Shown here: positions 30,236 through 41,026 of the stretch, one piece after another
Layout: the number at the start of each line of letters is the position of its first letter
How positions within the stretch are numbered: the stretch's first letter is position 1
Source: Cordylochernes scorpioides
Taxonomy: Eukaryota > Arthropoda > Arachnida > Pseudoscorpiones > Chernetidae
Length of the DNA: 64,000 bases
Direction: 5' to 3'
Assembly (NCBI GenBank): GCA_030710605.1
Contig: CP092863.1
Coordinates: forward strand, 142,444,580 to 142,508,579
The notes under the pieces: model-generated
What the model was told of the DNA's origin: nothing
The model's database searches: none
What the model saw: only the letters and a program-made list of their open reading frames with translations
Translations under genes and position numbers: made by a program

Positions 30236-30940
30236 TATATAATATCCTTAAAGAGGCACCCCTCCCTTTATTATCAATTAAAACGATGCATGTTTATGTT
30301 TATCATGCATTGTTTATCACCCTAGTAAAAAAAAAACTTAACTAGTGGTGATAAAAAAAAGAATTAGGCACAGCACCAGTTTGGAAAATTCAGACAAAAA
30401 GCCAACAACCTATATACCATGGTTTCAGGCTATGAACCTCTTTAATAGAGGGGGGGCTTCGAGTCTCTGGTTCAAATCACATAAATAGGTACCGCTCAGC
30501 AAGAGCAACCTAGTTCATGATAATTGAAACAATGAATAATATGTGAAGGTTATTCACATATTATACAAATTTTAACGCGGGATTCAATCCCGGTTCATGA
30601 CTGTCGGGAATCGAGGGTGTTACCCACTCGTCCACCGACTTATTTTAGTATCGAGTCTATAAACATGCTACGATAGGAGTTATCAAATCGGTCAAATTTA
30701 CCAAAAAAAAGGGCGTTTAAGATGGTGAAGTGACCGATTTCCAGGTTAGAATACGATATAATGTTGCGGTAGGATGATTATCATGTACCCAAATCTCCCT
30801 TTATTTATTCTCTATCTCACCAAATCTCACTAATAGTAAACTTTTTTTTACTAGGGTGATAAAACCTAATGCATCGTTCTTATGTATAATAAAGGGAGAG
30901 GTGCCTTTTTAGGTACATTAATATCATCCTCCCGCAACTC
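30236..30940. repeat. F1 foldback with SINE1 inside
   Basis: AGAGGCACCCCTCCC ... AGGGAGAGGTGCCTTTTT arms, ACACCAGTTTGGAAAATTCA, and an eroded hammerhead arm at 30415-30455 (minus: AGCCTGAAACCATGG). SINE1 sits at 30467-30650. Confidence 0.65.
30467..30650 (-). mobile_element. SINE1 copy in F1
   Basis: Minus strand; 8-bp duplication TCGAGTCT at 30459-30466 and 30651-30658. The head is GTCGGTGGACGAGTGGGTAA and the B box GGGATTGAATCCC; it ends GTGATTTGAACC. Confidence 0.8.
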
Positions 30941-30947
30941 TATAATA

Positions 30948-31212
30948 CACCTATTTACACGGTAGATACGTTCCTGAGAAAAACGTGTAAATCGGGGGAT
31001 AGGTGTACACAGAAATAAAAATAAAATGCATTGACAGGTTAAAATATGTAGTCAGCACATAAGCTCGGGATTCCTCGTGAGATGTGTACACAGCGCATGT
31101 GTTCAATCACAGTAGCATTTAGTATAGTGCGATAAAAACAAAAACTTATTTGGAAAACCGTGTAAAAGCGAAAACCTGTAAAACAAGTACCGTGTGAATC
31201 GGGGGATAGGTG
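30948..31212. mobile_element. MITE family M6, copy 2
   Basis: TA-flanked, CACCTATTTACACGGTA ... GGGGGATAGGTG; interior is the inverse of 1359-1642. Confidence 0.75.
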
Positions 31213-31600
31213 TATATGTTTAAAAAAAGGCGCTGACGTTATTTTTGAAGTATTTTTTAATTATTTTGGGAAAAAAAATATAATGTACGAATTTCATTTT
31301 AAATCGATGATTGAATAGGCCTGCAAAATTTCAGCTTAATCGATGCAGTAGGTCCAATTAGTTTCGCAAGATTTTCGTACTTGAAGCCGCGAGTTTATTA
31401 AAAACTAATAAACTGTAATATTCGCCTTAATATTTATATGCAAATAGATATTTATGTTGTTGAATATCGAGCAATTCATTTTTGAAACATAAAAATAAAG
31501 GCCTATTTTGGATCAAAAAATATATATTGATTAAAAAACAAAATTCTATATTTCGATGAGGCCGTTCGCCTATCTTCTTCTAGAAAATCAAATTCCTTGT
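31213..31600. other. Spacer, nothing recognisable
   Basis: AT-rich; no frame or element identified. Confidence 0.4.
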
Positions 31601-31745
31601 AAGCAATTTATGTATACACCAAATAGGGACCTTTCCAATCAAAACCACGCATTTTTGTTCACCTCAGTACAGAACAAACTGTTGGTGATAAAAGAATAAG
31701 CCACAATACCAGCTTTGTAAAATTCAGACAGAAAGCCGATGCAAT
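31601..31745. repeat. F1-like fragment
   Basis: CACAATACCAGCTTTGTAAA, TTCAGACAGAAAGCC and GTACAGAACAAACTG resemble an F1 arm. Confidence 0.4.
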
Positions 31746-31929
31746 GACAACACAAGAATCCTACAACGGTCGGAGATGGTGTACCTGTTTAAGTCCAGAG
31801 ACATTTCAGCCACTGTAATTCCCTCGAAGTCTGTGTATGGAGCCATGGATAGAATCACGACACAAAGATGGATTCTGCCTTTCCAGACTTTTTTTTTATA
31901 TATTAGTGATAAAAAAAAAGAAAGGCCAG

Positions 31930-32300
31930 GTAAGACCAACCTCTGTAGTGACGGACCAAAAACTGGCTCTAACGTAGGAATTTATCAAGAAAAACCGGAC
32001 AATGACGACTTATCAAATAATGGAAAAACTTTCCCTGTCTGAGAGAAGTGCTCTTAAACATTATTAATGATCTTGGATATCGAAAATTATGTTTTAAATG
32101 GGTGCCAAAACATCTTACACGAGAAATGACGTAAATTCGAGGAAAGGGCGATTTGTTTAGACCCTATGGAGACTTTTCTGGAGGACTTTCTCAAAGTGTT
32201 TGAAGGTGTGATAAGACTTGGATTTATCATTATGATCCTTCTTCAAAGTGCTACTCAATGCAATGAACCCATAAAACATCGGCCAGTAAAGAAAAAAAAT
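31930..32300 (+). pseudogene. Decayed mariner transposase fragment
   Basis: Successive frames read IKKNRTMTTYQIMEKLSL, LNIINDLGYRKLCFKWVPKH, LTREMT and TWIYHYDPSSK. These equal the helix-turn-helix/linker (RKLCxKWVPxxLT) and the first catalytic block (DExWIHHYDP) of mariner transposases. The aspartate at the first catalytic position is not preserved (CDKTWIYHYDP). It differs in sequence from the MDQRTC family at 33704. Many frameshifts. Confidence 0.7.
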
Positions 32301-32341
32301 TATATGTAATTCTACTGTCCTAAAAGCTAATGTCCATAGAG

Positions 32342-32671
32342 CAGTGATTCTCAACCAATGTGCCGCGGTAATTTTGTGTGCCGCGAAATTCTAAAAATGT
32401 GCCGCCGAATTTTAGTCATATGATTATGTTCACGTTTGTATTGGTTTTTCTTTTTTTTCTTTTCATTTTTTTACTTTTTAAAATAACGAAATTAGCAAAT
32501 TGAATGTTAGAGATGTATATTACTTATATTTTGCATAGAAATATTGATACATAATTTGAATTTTCTTGCATTCAAGTTAGCAAAAGTGTGCCGCGAAATT
32601 CTAAAATTGTGCCGCCAAATTTTCAAATCTTTAAAATAATGCCGCAACAAAAAAAAGGTTGAGAATCACTG
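32342..32671. mobile_element. hAT-type MITE
   Basis: Ends CAGTGATTCTCAACC and its inverse GGTTGAGAATCACTG, flanked by CCATAGAG / CCATATAG (8 bp, one mismatch). Non-coding, with repeated GTGCCGCGAAATTCTAAAA words. The CAGTG...TCTCAACC tip is common in hAT elements. Confidence 0.85.
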
Positions 32672-32734
32672 CCATATAGAGAGAGAGAGAGAGTTTGCTT
32701 GAATATCATTTCTGAGATTTCACCCTTCACAGTA

Positions 32735-32844
32735 TAGCATGCATAAGCAGATTCATCCAATACAGTTTTAGAGCTCTAAGAAGCGGTCTGATAGGCTAAA
32801 TTGGCAAAACCGCTGGAAGGGTTCACCACTGATAAGCCACTGTT
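32735..32844. repeat. F2 element interrupted by LINE tail
   Basis: AGAAGCGGTCTGATAGGCTA, GGCAAAACCGCTGG, CACCACTGATAAGCCACTGT; interrupted by the LINE 3' fragment that follows. Confidence 0.6.
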
Positions 32845-33131
32845 GCTGGTAATATGGATGGCTGGGCTGGAGTAAACCTCCTTTTTTGTGTCTGGATGCT
32901 ATATTTATGGCGAACTAAATAACTTAGTCCCTATTTCTGATACGCGCTTATGGAATTGAAGACTTGGGGCGATGGCGTCGACCTTTCATATTAAATCTTA
33001 CTTTTCCTTATTACTAATAATTGTATATAGTTGCGGAACTACTGGTTTCCTGTGCTGCTCTTTTCCTGATATTGCACCTTGTACGGAGAATCTGTATAAG
33101 ACTAATGTCTTAATAAAGGCTTTGTGTGTGT
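32845..33131 (+). mobile_element. LINE 3' fragment, family L1x
   Basis: Target duplication GATAAGCCACTGTT / GATAAGTCACTGTT (32831-32844, 33132-33145). It ends AATGTCTTAATAAAGGCTTT with a GTGTGTGTG tail. Only 3'UTR remains; it shares ACGGAGAATCTGTA with the end of the 14653 element. Confidence 0.75.
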
Positions 33132-33160
33132 GTGATAAGTCACTGTTCTATCACGCCTTT

Positions 33161-33200
<40 letters not shown>

Positions 33201-33703
33201 TATGGAAGTAAGGATAGTAATGTTTGTTTTATCTGTAAAAGAAAAATTCGTGCTTACATTTATTGTATTCGTGCCTTTTAATGTTTTTATTTCCTGTTTA
33301 TAGAGGACTGTTAGGGCAGAGAGTTTCAGTTTTCTCGTTTGTCAAAATTAAAAAATTATCACCTATATGTACTGTTTAACCAAATTTGTATAATTATGAC
33401 TTAATTGGCTTATAAGCTAATTGTGTACAGTAGTAGCGTAACTGATTGGGGTTTATCTATCACGCGACCTCTATCAGCGTGTTTTTTTTTTTTTAGGTTA
33501 GCTATAGCATCTATCAAAAAGGAGCCCCATATTAAATACTAATTCGCGAGTTCGATCCTCCTAAGTTCTCTCTTTTTTTAATTATTATTGGTATTATTTC
33601 AAATAGTTTTTATCATTTTTCTATATGTCTAATTTTAATAACAATATGGAGGAGGACTCTCTCAAGGTGGTGAAGCCTTCCTTGCTGAAGATATTTGTAT
33701 ATA

Positions 33704-35024
33704 CGATGTGTGTTCAAAAAGTATCGCGAATTTTGAATTTTCGCGGGTTACGTATATTCGAATTTCGATCTTTTTGTGGCTTTATGTTGGTACTCATGTC
33801 TCTCACTTATGCCGACAAGCTCGGCCATTTTGAATGTTCACTTAATTGCTGACAGCTGCTTTGCTTGCAGGTGTTTTGGATCGTCTTCGATTTTTACCTA
33901 TTAAAAAAAATGGATCAAAGAACCTGTATCAAATTTTGTGTGAAAAACGAAATTAAGTGCGCGGATGCATTCCGAATTTTGACTGTGGCATACGGAGAAG
34001 CTACCTTGGACCGAAGCAACGTTTATCGGTGGTACAAAATGTTCTCAGAAGGCCGAGAAGATGTGAACGACGAAGAGCGTGCCGGACGCCCGAGCACTTC
34101 AACAACAGACGAAAAAATTAATGAAGTGGAGAAAATGATATTGGCCAATCGTCGAATCACCGTTAGAGAAGTTGCTGAGGAACTAAACATATCGATTGGG
34201 CTCATGCCGTTCGATTTTTATCAATGATTTGGGTATGAGACGGGTCGCCGCGAAATTCGTACCAAAATTGCTCAATTGCGACCAAAAACAGCATCGCATG
34301 AACGTTGCTAATGAGATGTTGGACCTGCCCGCGACGACCCAAATTTGCTCCAGAGGGTCATAACTGGTGGCGAAGCGTAGGTTTATGGTTATGACGTGGA
34401 AACCAAAGCTCAATCATCTCAATGGAAGCTGCCGCACGAACCAAGACCGAAAAAAGCGCGCCAAGTTCGGTCGAATGTGAAAGTTTTGCTGACAGTTTTC
34501 TTCGATTGCAGGGGCGTGGTGCATCATGAGTTCTTGCCACAGGGTAGAACGGTCAATGAGGAATATTACCTGGAAGTTATGCGCAATTTGCGTGAAGCAA
34601 TCCGCCAGAAACGCCCGGATTTGTGGAAGAACAAAAATTGGCTTTTGCACCACGATAACACCCCTGCTCACACATCGTTGCTTGTGCGCGACTTTTTGGC
34701 CAAAAACAACACACTAATGATGCCGCAGCCACCGTATTTCCCAGATCTGGCCCCCTGTGACTTTTTCTTGTTCCCTAAACTGAAGAGGTCCATGAAAGGA
34801 CGACGTTACGCTACGCTTGACGAGATAAAGACGGCATCGAAGGAGGAGCTGAACAAGATTTTAAAAATGATTTTTTGAAGTGCTTCGAAGATTGGAAAAC
34901 CCGTTGGCACAAGTGTATAATATCTCAAGGAGATTACTTTGAAGGGGACAAAATAGGTATTCATGAATAAATAAATAATTTTTGAAAAAACACAAAAGTC
35001 GCGATACTTTTTGAACACACCTCG
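33704..35024 (+). mobile_element. mariner element, copy 1 (full length, inactive)
   Basis: 1,321 bp between TA duplications (33702-33703, 35025-35026). Inverted ends CGATGTGTGTTCAAAAAGTA and CGAGGTGTGTTCAAAAAGTA, so both ends survive. The transposase gene is broken. Confidence 0.95.
33910..34950 (+). pseudogene. mariner transposase (DD34D), broken copy
   Basis: Homologous along its length to the intact protein at 37993-39054 (MDQRTCIKFCVKNEIKCA start). Lesions visible by comparison: one extra G near 34198 (frame lost at ISIG), a base lost near 34325, the first catalytic Asp changed to Gly (GGEA) with the following Trp codon turned into TAG at 34378-34380, and a further frame slip at the 3' end. 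HHDNTPAHTS and FPDLAPCDFFLFP remain readable. Its ends look usable, so it could be mobilised only in trans. Confidence 0.9.
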
Positions 35025-35026
35025 TA

Positions 35027-35430
35027 TATTCCCCTACACTTTATATGCCCTTTTACTCTTTTATTTTTCCACCTTTGTAAAATTTGATTAAACTGTCTAA
35101 TTTTAATAACAAATTTATTTCAGTGTTGTATTTTGAAATTATTTTGATATTAGAGCCATTTTTCCCCCTTTTGTATTCTAAGGGACTGACAGATTGATCT
35201 CCTGTAATAGTCAAAAAATTAAATGGCGTGAAAATTGTTCACTTTTATATGATATTAACTTTTGAAAATTTTTATAATTTTGACTCAAATACGACGGGCT
35301 AATGCCCTTGTATCTATAAAATATTTAATTCAATATTGTTTCTTGATTTATATGGAATCTTATAGTGTTAAAACAAAGGGGTGAACCATCCATTATTTAT
35401 ATTTTAATTATTTTTATATTATTCAACTTT
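35027..35430. other. AT-rich spacer, nothing recognisable
   Basis: No element or gene identified. Confidence 0.4.
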
Positions 35431-35444
35431 TTGATCCTTCTACA

Positions 35445-35630
35445 TAATAAACAAAAAGTCGGTGGACGAGTGGGTAACACCCTCGGTTCCCGACAGTCAT
35501 GAACCGGGATTGAATCCCGCGTTAAAATTTGTATAATATGTGAATAACCTTCACATATTATTCATTGTTCAATTATCATGAATTAGGTTGCTCTTGCTGA
35601 GCGGTGTACCTATTTATGTGATTTGAACCA
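35445..35630 (+). mobile_element. SINE1 copy
   Basis: 12-bp duplication GATCCTTCTACA at 35433-35444 and 35631-35642. Head GTCGGTGGACGAGTGGGTAA from 35458, B box GGGATTGAATCCC, hairpin TATGTGAATAACCTTCACAT, end GTGATTTGAACCA. Confidence 0.85.
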
Positions 35631-35861
35631 GATCCTTCTACACAGATTAGTCTACCCGGCCTTTCTTTATCACAAATAATCAAAATCACACGTCTGGAAA
35701 TGCTGAATTCATCTTTGTGCTTCTATCCATGGCTTCGTTTCCACAACGTTTCCTGTTTGTGACAGAGGAGATCTTGTTTTATTATTGTGCTAAAAGAGAT
35801 GTTAAAACGCCATAAGTGTTTAGATTATGCACATTATTTCTATTTAATATATATACAATAA

Positions 35862-36706
35862 AAATAGAACCTTGTTATGTGACACTTGCGATAATACGAG
35901 GTCCCGGCCTCCAGCCTATCAAATAACCATCGTTATTTCGACCAAACGATAAGATCTTGCCGATTTTTATCAAATTTCGATAACATTAGATGATAATTCA
36001 TATAAAAAATGCAATACTTTGGCACGTGAGCAAAGCGGCCGTAGTTAGCGTATGCGCACCATGCTTTAAATACGTCGCAAATACCGGCGCCGACGTCGCG
36101 CACGATTTTTGTTTTCTTCTGCCTGATTTAGGCATAAACTTAAGCGGTAGCTAGTAACGGCGTAAATAATTGGATGTCTTAGATAGTAACGTTCTGCTAT
36201 TTAAAATAAAATACAAGAGAAAATACATGCATGCCTTTTGAAGATTGATCTGCTAGAATGCACATTAAATAGGGCTCTAAGCCTAAAGGCAAACACCCAT
36301 AAAAGATTTCTTCAAAGATAATGATTTTTTTTAAATCTTTATTTCCAAATTTTTTCACTTCTTTCCCATTGCATTTATTCACTTATAGAGAAAAAATAGT
36401 ATTTGTAATTTTTTCTTTGTTCAAAAATGCATTGTAATGCAATTTTATTGATCGCTAAAAGTTAATGGTTAAACATATTGAACAAGAAGTTTAGAAAAAA
36501 AAAACTCCTAATGGCCTATCAATTCACATTATTAATTATGATATATTACAACGGTATTTTCTAAACATATTTGAATTATATATTTGGTTATCCTAGAGAA
36601 ATGTCCGATAGCAGTGAATTTTGTGATGAAATCATCTAACTGACTTTAATTCTACCCTAAAGCTCTGATCCCTTGGGATGTAGAGAATTAAAATAGTTAT
36701 ACTATA
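35862..36706. mobile_element. Old copy of Tigger-like family M4
   Basis: AATAGAACCTTGTTATGTGA, GTCCCGGCCTCCAGCCTATC and, near the end, AAAGCTCTGATCCCTTGGG align in order with 56443-57520. No transposase frame; ends eroded. Confidence 0.65.
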
Positions 36707-37217
36707 AATATTGGGAGCGTGCACATTTTACACATTGGAATCGTATAATTATCAACAAAATTTGTTTCATTATGTGCTTTGTATGCGTGTGTAAATAAAA
36801 ATTTATTTGCATATCGTATAGAAGCATTATATAAAAGGAAAAAACAAGTGATTTATCAAATAATAAAATGTGCATTTAAGGCATTATCATTCTAAATTTT
36901 TACATAATCATGTTTTCAAAATGTGCCATTTTTCTTAATTACATATAAACTGATAATCCTCACTACACACCCCACGCTCTCAACAAAAATTAGATGGTTA
37001 TCTAAAAACAACAAGGAATGTTCAATGGTCAAATCTGGAGATAATTGGTGAATGCTGTACCATCACAACCAAATTGTCGATTACCTCCATTTCAGATACC
37101 ACTATTATCACTTGAAGAGATTTCAGACTTCAACCCTCCCCGGTGTCAACACATTGGATACTCTAAAAACAAATTGGCCTGACGGCATCTGATAACTGCT
37201 GGATATCCACCTCAACA
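36707..37217. other. Spacer, nothing recognisable
   Basis: No gene or element seen. Confidence 0.4.
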
Positions 37218-37500
37218 ACAAGACAATGTTGTTGTTTGTTATCCCCTTGTGTAAAGATTACACGTATTCCATGAGTTCATGATCTCATGGAATGGGGTAT
37301 AGGGGTGCAGCTTTCATTGATCATGGCAACCATGATCCAGGCACACTTTGACGAAAGTCTGACTTTGCCTGTAGCTCGAGGCCGTTCCTAACATGGAAGC
37401 AGACGCCTTTGCTGCTGACTTTAACATGAGTACAGACGCAACTCCTCCATATTCCTGGAGTGTGACCATTGCTGAGGTCCATCAACCCGGTCAGGTGAAC
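37218..37500. repeat. SINE3-like fragment
   Basis: TTATCCCCTTGTGTAAAGAT, TACACGTATTCCATGAG and GGAAGCAGACGCCTTTGCTG. The first block recurs at 39838 and, diverged, at 42085 and 59168. Identity uncertain. Confidence 0.4.
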
Positions 37501-37754
37501 TCAGAATTTTTAAAGAGACAATAACGAAACAATAAGACAGCACAGGCAACTTCTATACACGGCTCCAGAAGTCCCAAGTTACTTAACAGTACACCCACAT
37601 TTGAATGATATCGTATTATTTTCTCATGTTTTTAATCAAAGTAAGATCATCCTATGGTCCTAACCAGCCATCCCATCCCATCCCAATATATTGTCCAATG
37701 ACCACCCTCTTAAGAGAATATGTTCCATTCAAATACTAAAAACTTTTGAATATA

Positions 37755-37936
37755 CAGTAGAACCTCCACGAGAGCACACTAACGATAGAGGACACTTATC
37801 TATAAAAGACAGTTTTCATTGTCAAAATGACCATTTTTACTATTTTGTAACTCTCCAGTAAGAGGACACCTCTCTATAAAGGACACTTTGGGCTCTGCAA
37901 TTAGGTGTTGTCCTTTACAGGGAGGCATTTCTACTG
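37755..37936. mobile_element. Tigger-like MITE, family M2, abutting mariner
   Basis: CAGTAGAACCTCCACGAGAG at left, AGGGAGGCATTTCTACTG at right; 182 bp. The TA at its right edge (37937-37938) is also the left flank of the mariner, so one of them used the other's target site. Confidence 0.85.
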
Positions 37937-37938
37937 TA

Positions 37939-39257
37939 CGAGGTGTGTTCAAAAAGTATCGCGACTTTTGTGTTTTTTCAAAAATTATCTATTTATTCAT
38001 GAATATCTATTTTGATCCCTTCAAAGTAATCCCCATGAGATATTATACACTTGTGCCAACGGTTTTTCCAATCTTCGAAGCACTTCAAAAAATCATTTTT
38101 TTTTATCTTGTTCAGCTCCTCCTTCGATGCCGTCTTTATCTCGTCAAGCGTAGCATAACGTCGTCCTTTCATGGGCCTCTTCAGTTTAGGGAACAAGAAA
38201 AAGTCACAGGGGGCCAGATCTGGGGAATACGGTGGCTGCGGCATCATTAGTGTGTTGTTTTTGGCCAAAAAGTCGCGCACAAGCAACGATGTGTGAGCAG
38301 GGGTGTTATCGTGGTGCAAAAGCCAATTTTTGTTCTTCCACAAATCCGGGCGTTTCTGGCGGATTGCTTCACGCAAATTGCGCATAACTTCCAGGTAATA
38401 TTCCTCATTGACCGTTCTACCCTGTGGCAAGAACTCATGATGCACCACGCCCCTGCAATCGAAGAAAACTGTCAGCAAAACTTTCACATTCGACTGAATT
38501 TGGCGCGCTTTTTTCGGTCTTGGTTCGTGCGGCAGCTTCCATTGAGATGATTGAGCTTTGGTTTCCACATCATAACCATAAACCCACGCTTCGTCACCAG
38601 TTATGACCCTCTGGAGCAAATTTGGGTCGTCGCGGACAGAGTCCAACATCTCATTAGCAATGTTCATGCGATGCAGTTTTTGGTCGCAATTGAGCAATTT
38701 TGGTACGAATTTCGCGGCGACCCGTCTCATGCCCAAATCATTGATAAGAATCGAATGGCATGAGCCAATCGATATGTTTAGGTCCTCAGCAACTTCTCTA
38801 ACGGTGATTCGACGATTGGCCAATATCATTTTCTCCACTTCATCAATATTTTTGTCTGTTGTTGAAGTGCTCGGGCGTCCGGCACGCTCTTCGTCTTTCA
38901 CATCTTCTCGGCCTTCTGAGAACACTTTGTACCACCGATAAACGTTGCTTCGGTCCAAGGTAGCTTCTCCGTATGCCACAGTCAACATTCGGAATGCATT
39001 CGCGCACTTAATTTCGTTTTTCACACAAAATTTGATACAGGTTCTTTGATCCATTTTTTTTTAATAGGTAAAAATCGAAGACGATCCAAAACACCTGCAA
39101 GCAGAGCAGCTGTCAACAATTAAGTGAACATTCAAAATGGCCGAGCTTGTCGGCATAAGTGAGAGACATGAGTACCAACATAAAGCCACAAAAAGATCGA
39201 AATTCGAATATACGTAACCCGCGAAAATTCAAAAGTCGCGATACTTTTTGAACACAC
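37939..39257 (-). mobile_element. mariner element, copy 2 (intact transposase, damaged end)
   Basis: Left end CGAGGTGTGTTCAAAAAGTA follows TA. The right end keeps TGTGTTCAAAAAGTATCGCG but its outermost bases (CGAGG) and the TA are replaced by F0 sequence. The coding region is complete. Confidence 0.92.
37993..39054 (-). CDS. mariner transposase, DD34D, intact reading frame
   Basis: 353 residues with no stop or frameshift. N-terminal helix-turn-helix pair (about 1-110: NVYRWYKVFSEGREDVKDEE, GRPSTSTTD linker, ITVREVAEDLNISIGSCHSI), then WVPHLL-equivalent FVPKLL at ~117. The catalytic triad is D154 (TGDEAWVYGYD), D249 (LLHHDNTPAHTS) and D284 (YSPDLAPCDFFLFP), with 34 residues between the last two. 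Family role: cuts and pastes mariner elements at TA. The open frame and short untranslated leader (GATCC before ATG; TATTAAAAAAAA upstream) fit a recently active copy. Its own right end lacks the terminal bases, so self-mobilisation is unlikely, while it could act on copy 1. Confidence 0.95.
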   Translation of the reverse strand: MDQRTCIKFCVKNEIKCANAFRMLTVAYGEATLDRSNVYRWYKVFSEGREDVKDEERAGRPSTSTTDKNIDEVEKMILANRRITVREVAEDLNISIGSCHSILINDLGMRRVAAKFVPKLLNCDQKLHRMNIANEMLDSVRDDPNLLQRVITGDEAWVYGYDVETKAQSSQWKLPHEPRPKKARQIQSNVKVLLTVFFDCRGVVHHEFLPQGRTVNEEYYLEVMRNLREAIRQKRPDLWKNKNWLLHHDNTPAHTSLLVRDFLAKNNTLMMPQPPYSPDLAPCDFFLFPKLKRPMKGRRYATLDEIKTASKEELNKIKKNDFLKCFEDWKNRWHKCIISHGDYFEGIKIDIHE

Positions 39258-39279
39258 AAATTTAGCCGGGAGGATATTG

Positions 39280-39529
39280 ATCTAAAGAGACAAGAGTCGC
39301 CTCTCCTGTCAAAATAGACGTCTAAAACCAGATGACATCTATTGACCGTCGCCGTAACTAGCGGCCTCGGGTCGGTGACAAAGCCACAACACCAGCTTTG
39401 GCAAACTGAAAGGTGTTGTGGCTTTGTCACCGACCCGAGGCCGCTAGTTATGGTGACGGTCAATAGATGGCGTCTGGTTTTAGACGTCTATTTTGACGGG
39501 AGAGGCGACCCTTGTCTCTTTAGATATAT
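39280..39529. repeat. F0 foldback copy fused to mariner end
   Basis: Both arms present (GATCTAAAGAGACAAGAGTC ... CTCTTTAGAT) with the hammerhead centre lost; only TTTGGCAAACTGAAAGG lies between. Confidence 0.8.
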
Positions 39530-39675
39530 ATTTTTTTATTGCTTGATGTATAACGTCATCAATGAAGTATAATCGAAATCTCTCCTCAAATTCCAGGAGC
39601 ACAGGGTGTAGCATGTCTGTACACGCTCCAGGTATCTGCAGGGTTAAAAAAATCACAATTTAGATTATATAATAT

Positions 39676-39895
39676 AAACAACAGGGTAATAAGGCCACAA
39701 ATCCAAATAAATAGTGCATGACATTTCGGTAACAGGATTATTACCAACATGGTAACTATGCTGTTAGCAAAATGTCACACACTAGTTTTTTTTTTTTTTG
39801 GGGGGGGATTTGGTTAATACCTGTTGTTGTTGTTGTTTCTTATCCCCTTGTGTAAAGATTACACGAATTCCATGAGGGTCTTATTACCTTGTGTT
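39676..39895. repeat. F3 foldback element, copy 1
   Basis: ACAGGGTAATAAGGCCACAA, AATCCAAATAAATAGTG, GACATTTCGGTAACA and the inverse words on the right; a SINE3 block (CCTTGTGTAAAGATTACACG) is inserted near 39838, absent from unit B. Confidence 0.65.
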
Positions 39896-40007
39896 TATAA
39901 ATCACAATAATATATTTTAAAAATTTGGAGTTTAAAAAAATTTTCAACAATTTTTTTTTTTTAAATTAATTGCTAATTGCTTTAATTTGGTAAAAATTTA
40001 ATATATA

Positions 40008-40205
40008 AGAAACACAAGGTAATAAGATCAAATCCAAATAAATAGTGTGTGACATTTCGGTAACAACCTTGTCCACCATCAGACAAAAGTACTTCATTTA
40101 TTTTACAATCAGTACTTTTCTATGATGATGGTAACAACGCTGTTACAGAAACATCACACACTAGTTATTTATTTGGATTTGGTCTTATCACTTTGTGCTA
40201 ATTGT
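40008..40205. repeat. F3 foldback element, copy 2
   Basis: ACACAAGGTAATAAGATC ... CTTATCACTTTGTG with TTTCGGTAACAACCTTG / AACAACGCTGTTACAGAAAC halves. Confidence 0.65.
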
Positions 40206-40350
40206 TCATATAATTGTCTGGGTTTATAGAAAGCTAAAAAAAACTGAAAACTTAAAGATTTTGATGATTAGAAGTATTGTATGAATAGTGTGTGATAAGG
40301 CACTTTTTTTCTTGTAGTTATATTCTCTACAAGGTTACAAGGACACATGG

Positions 40351-40661
40351 TTTTTTTTTTTTGCTTATCTCTAGTACACGTGGTACAGGCCATGATAATC
40401 ATGGTGGGTAGTTAGCGACTGCTTTTTACTGTAAGTGCACCACATGTCTACACATGTGAGAGCAGTTTGACTTTGCACTTACAAATGTGTCAGAGCCCCG
40501 TTTGGTTACTTGCACTCGCTGGTGGGGTTGGACTTTTGCAAGAATCGGGGGGCCATTGGAGCATTTTTTTTTAAACAGAAAAAAGTGTCCAATGCAGGGA
40601 TCGAACCCGGGTCGTAGTGGTCGTAAACCAAACGGTTTAACCAGCCTTCCACCGACCCCCC
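40351..40661 (-). mobile_element. SINE2 (tRNA-derived) copy A
   Basis: Minus strand, 311 bp. Head GGGGTCGGTGGAAGGCTGG with A box, B box GGTTCGATCCC (40598-40608), then a tRNA-unrelated body (GCCCCGTTTGGTTACTTGCA on plus) and a poly(A) tail (T-run 40351-40362). Flanked by GACACATGG / GACACAAGG. Shared with unit B, so inserted before the duplication. Confidence 0.85.
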
Positions 40662-40667
40662 AGACAC

Positions 40668-40885
40668 AAGGTAATAAGACCAAATCCAAATAAATAAATA
40701 GTGTGTGACGTTTCGGTAACAGCGTTGTTACCATCTTCAGACAAAAGTACATAAATGAGAAATTTTACCACAGCAGGAAAATTTCTCATTCAATACTTTA
40801 TGTCTGAAGATGGTAACAATGCTGTTAGCGAAATGTCAGATACTATTTATCTATTTGGATTTGGTCTTATTACCTTGTGTTTATA
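40668..40885. repeat. F3 foldback element, copy 3
   Basis: ACACAAGGTAATAAGACCAA left, TTGGTCTTATTACCTTGTG right. The two arms carry hammerhead-like segments (40702-40750 minus and 40803-40840 plus). Confidence 0.7.
40702..40750 (-). ncRNA. Hammerhead-like motif in F3
   Basis: Minus strand: stem I TGT/ACA only, core CTGAAGA, an extra T, stem II GGTAAC-AACGCT-GTTACC (6 bp), GAAA, palindromic ACGT, triplet GTC. Core strands and triplet are canonical; weak stem I and the extra T reduce confidence. In unit B (56126-56170) the triplet is ATC and the palindrome is broken. Confidence 0.5.
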
Positions 40886-41026
40886 ATCTATAATCCAAAT
40901 TGTGCCTTATCATCTCTACAAATAGATAATTTAAGTAATAATGTGTTAAAAAATAATAAAATTTTAATATGGAAAATGGGGAAAATGATATTTGCTAAGG
41001 AAAAAAATTAGAAAGAATATATATAT

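Noticed and set aside
34396-34878. 160-codon open frame in mariner copy 1 as a gene
   Set aside because: It is the C-terminal part of the broken transposase after a stop and a lost first catalytic aspartate.
40598-40661. Third tRNA gene (perfect B box GGTTCGATCCC)
   Set aside because: No acceptor-stem pairing and it is fused to a 300-bp body with poly(A) and target duplication, hence a SINE head.
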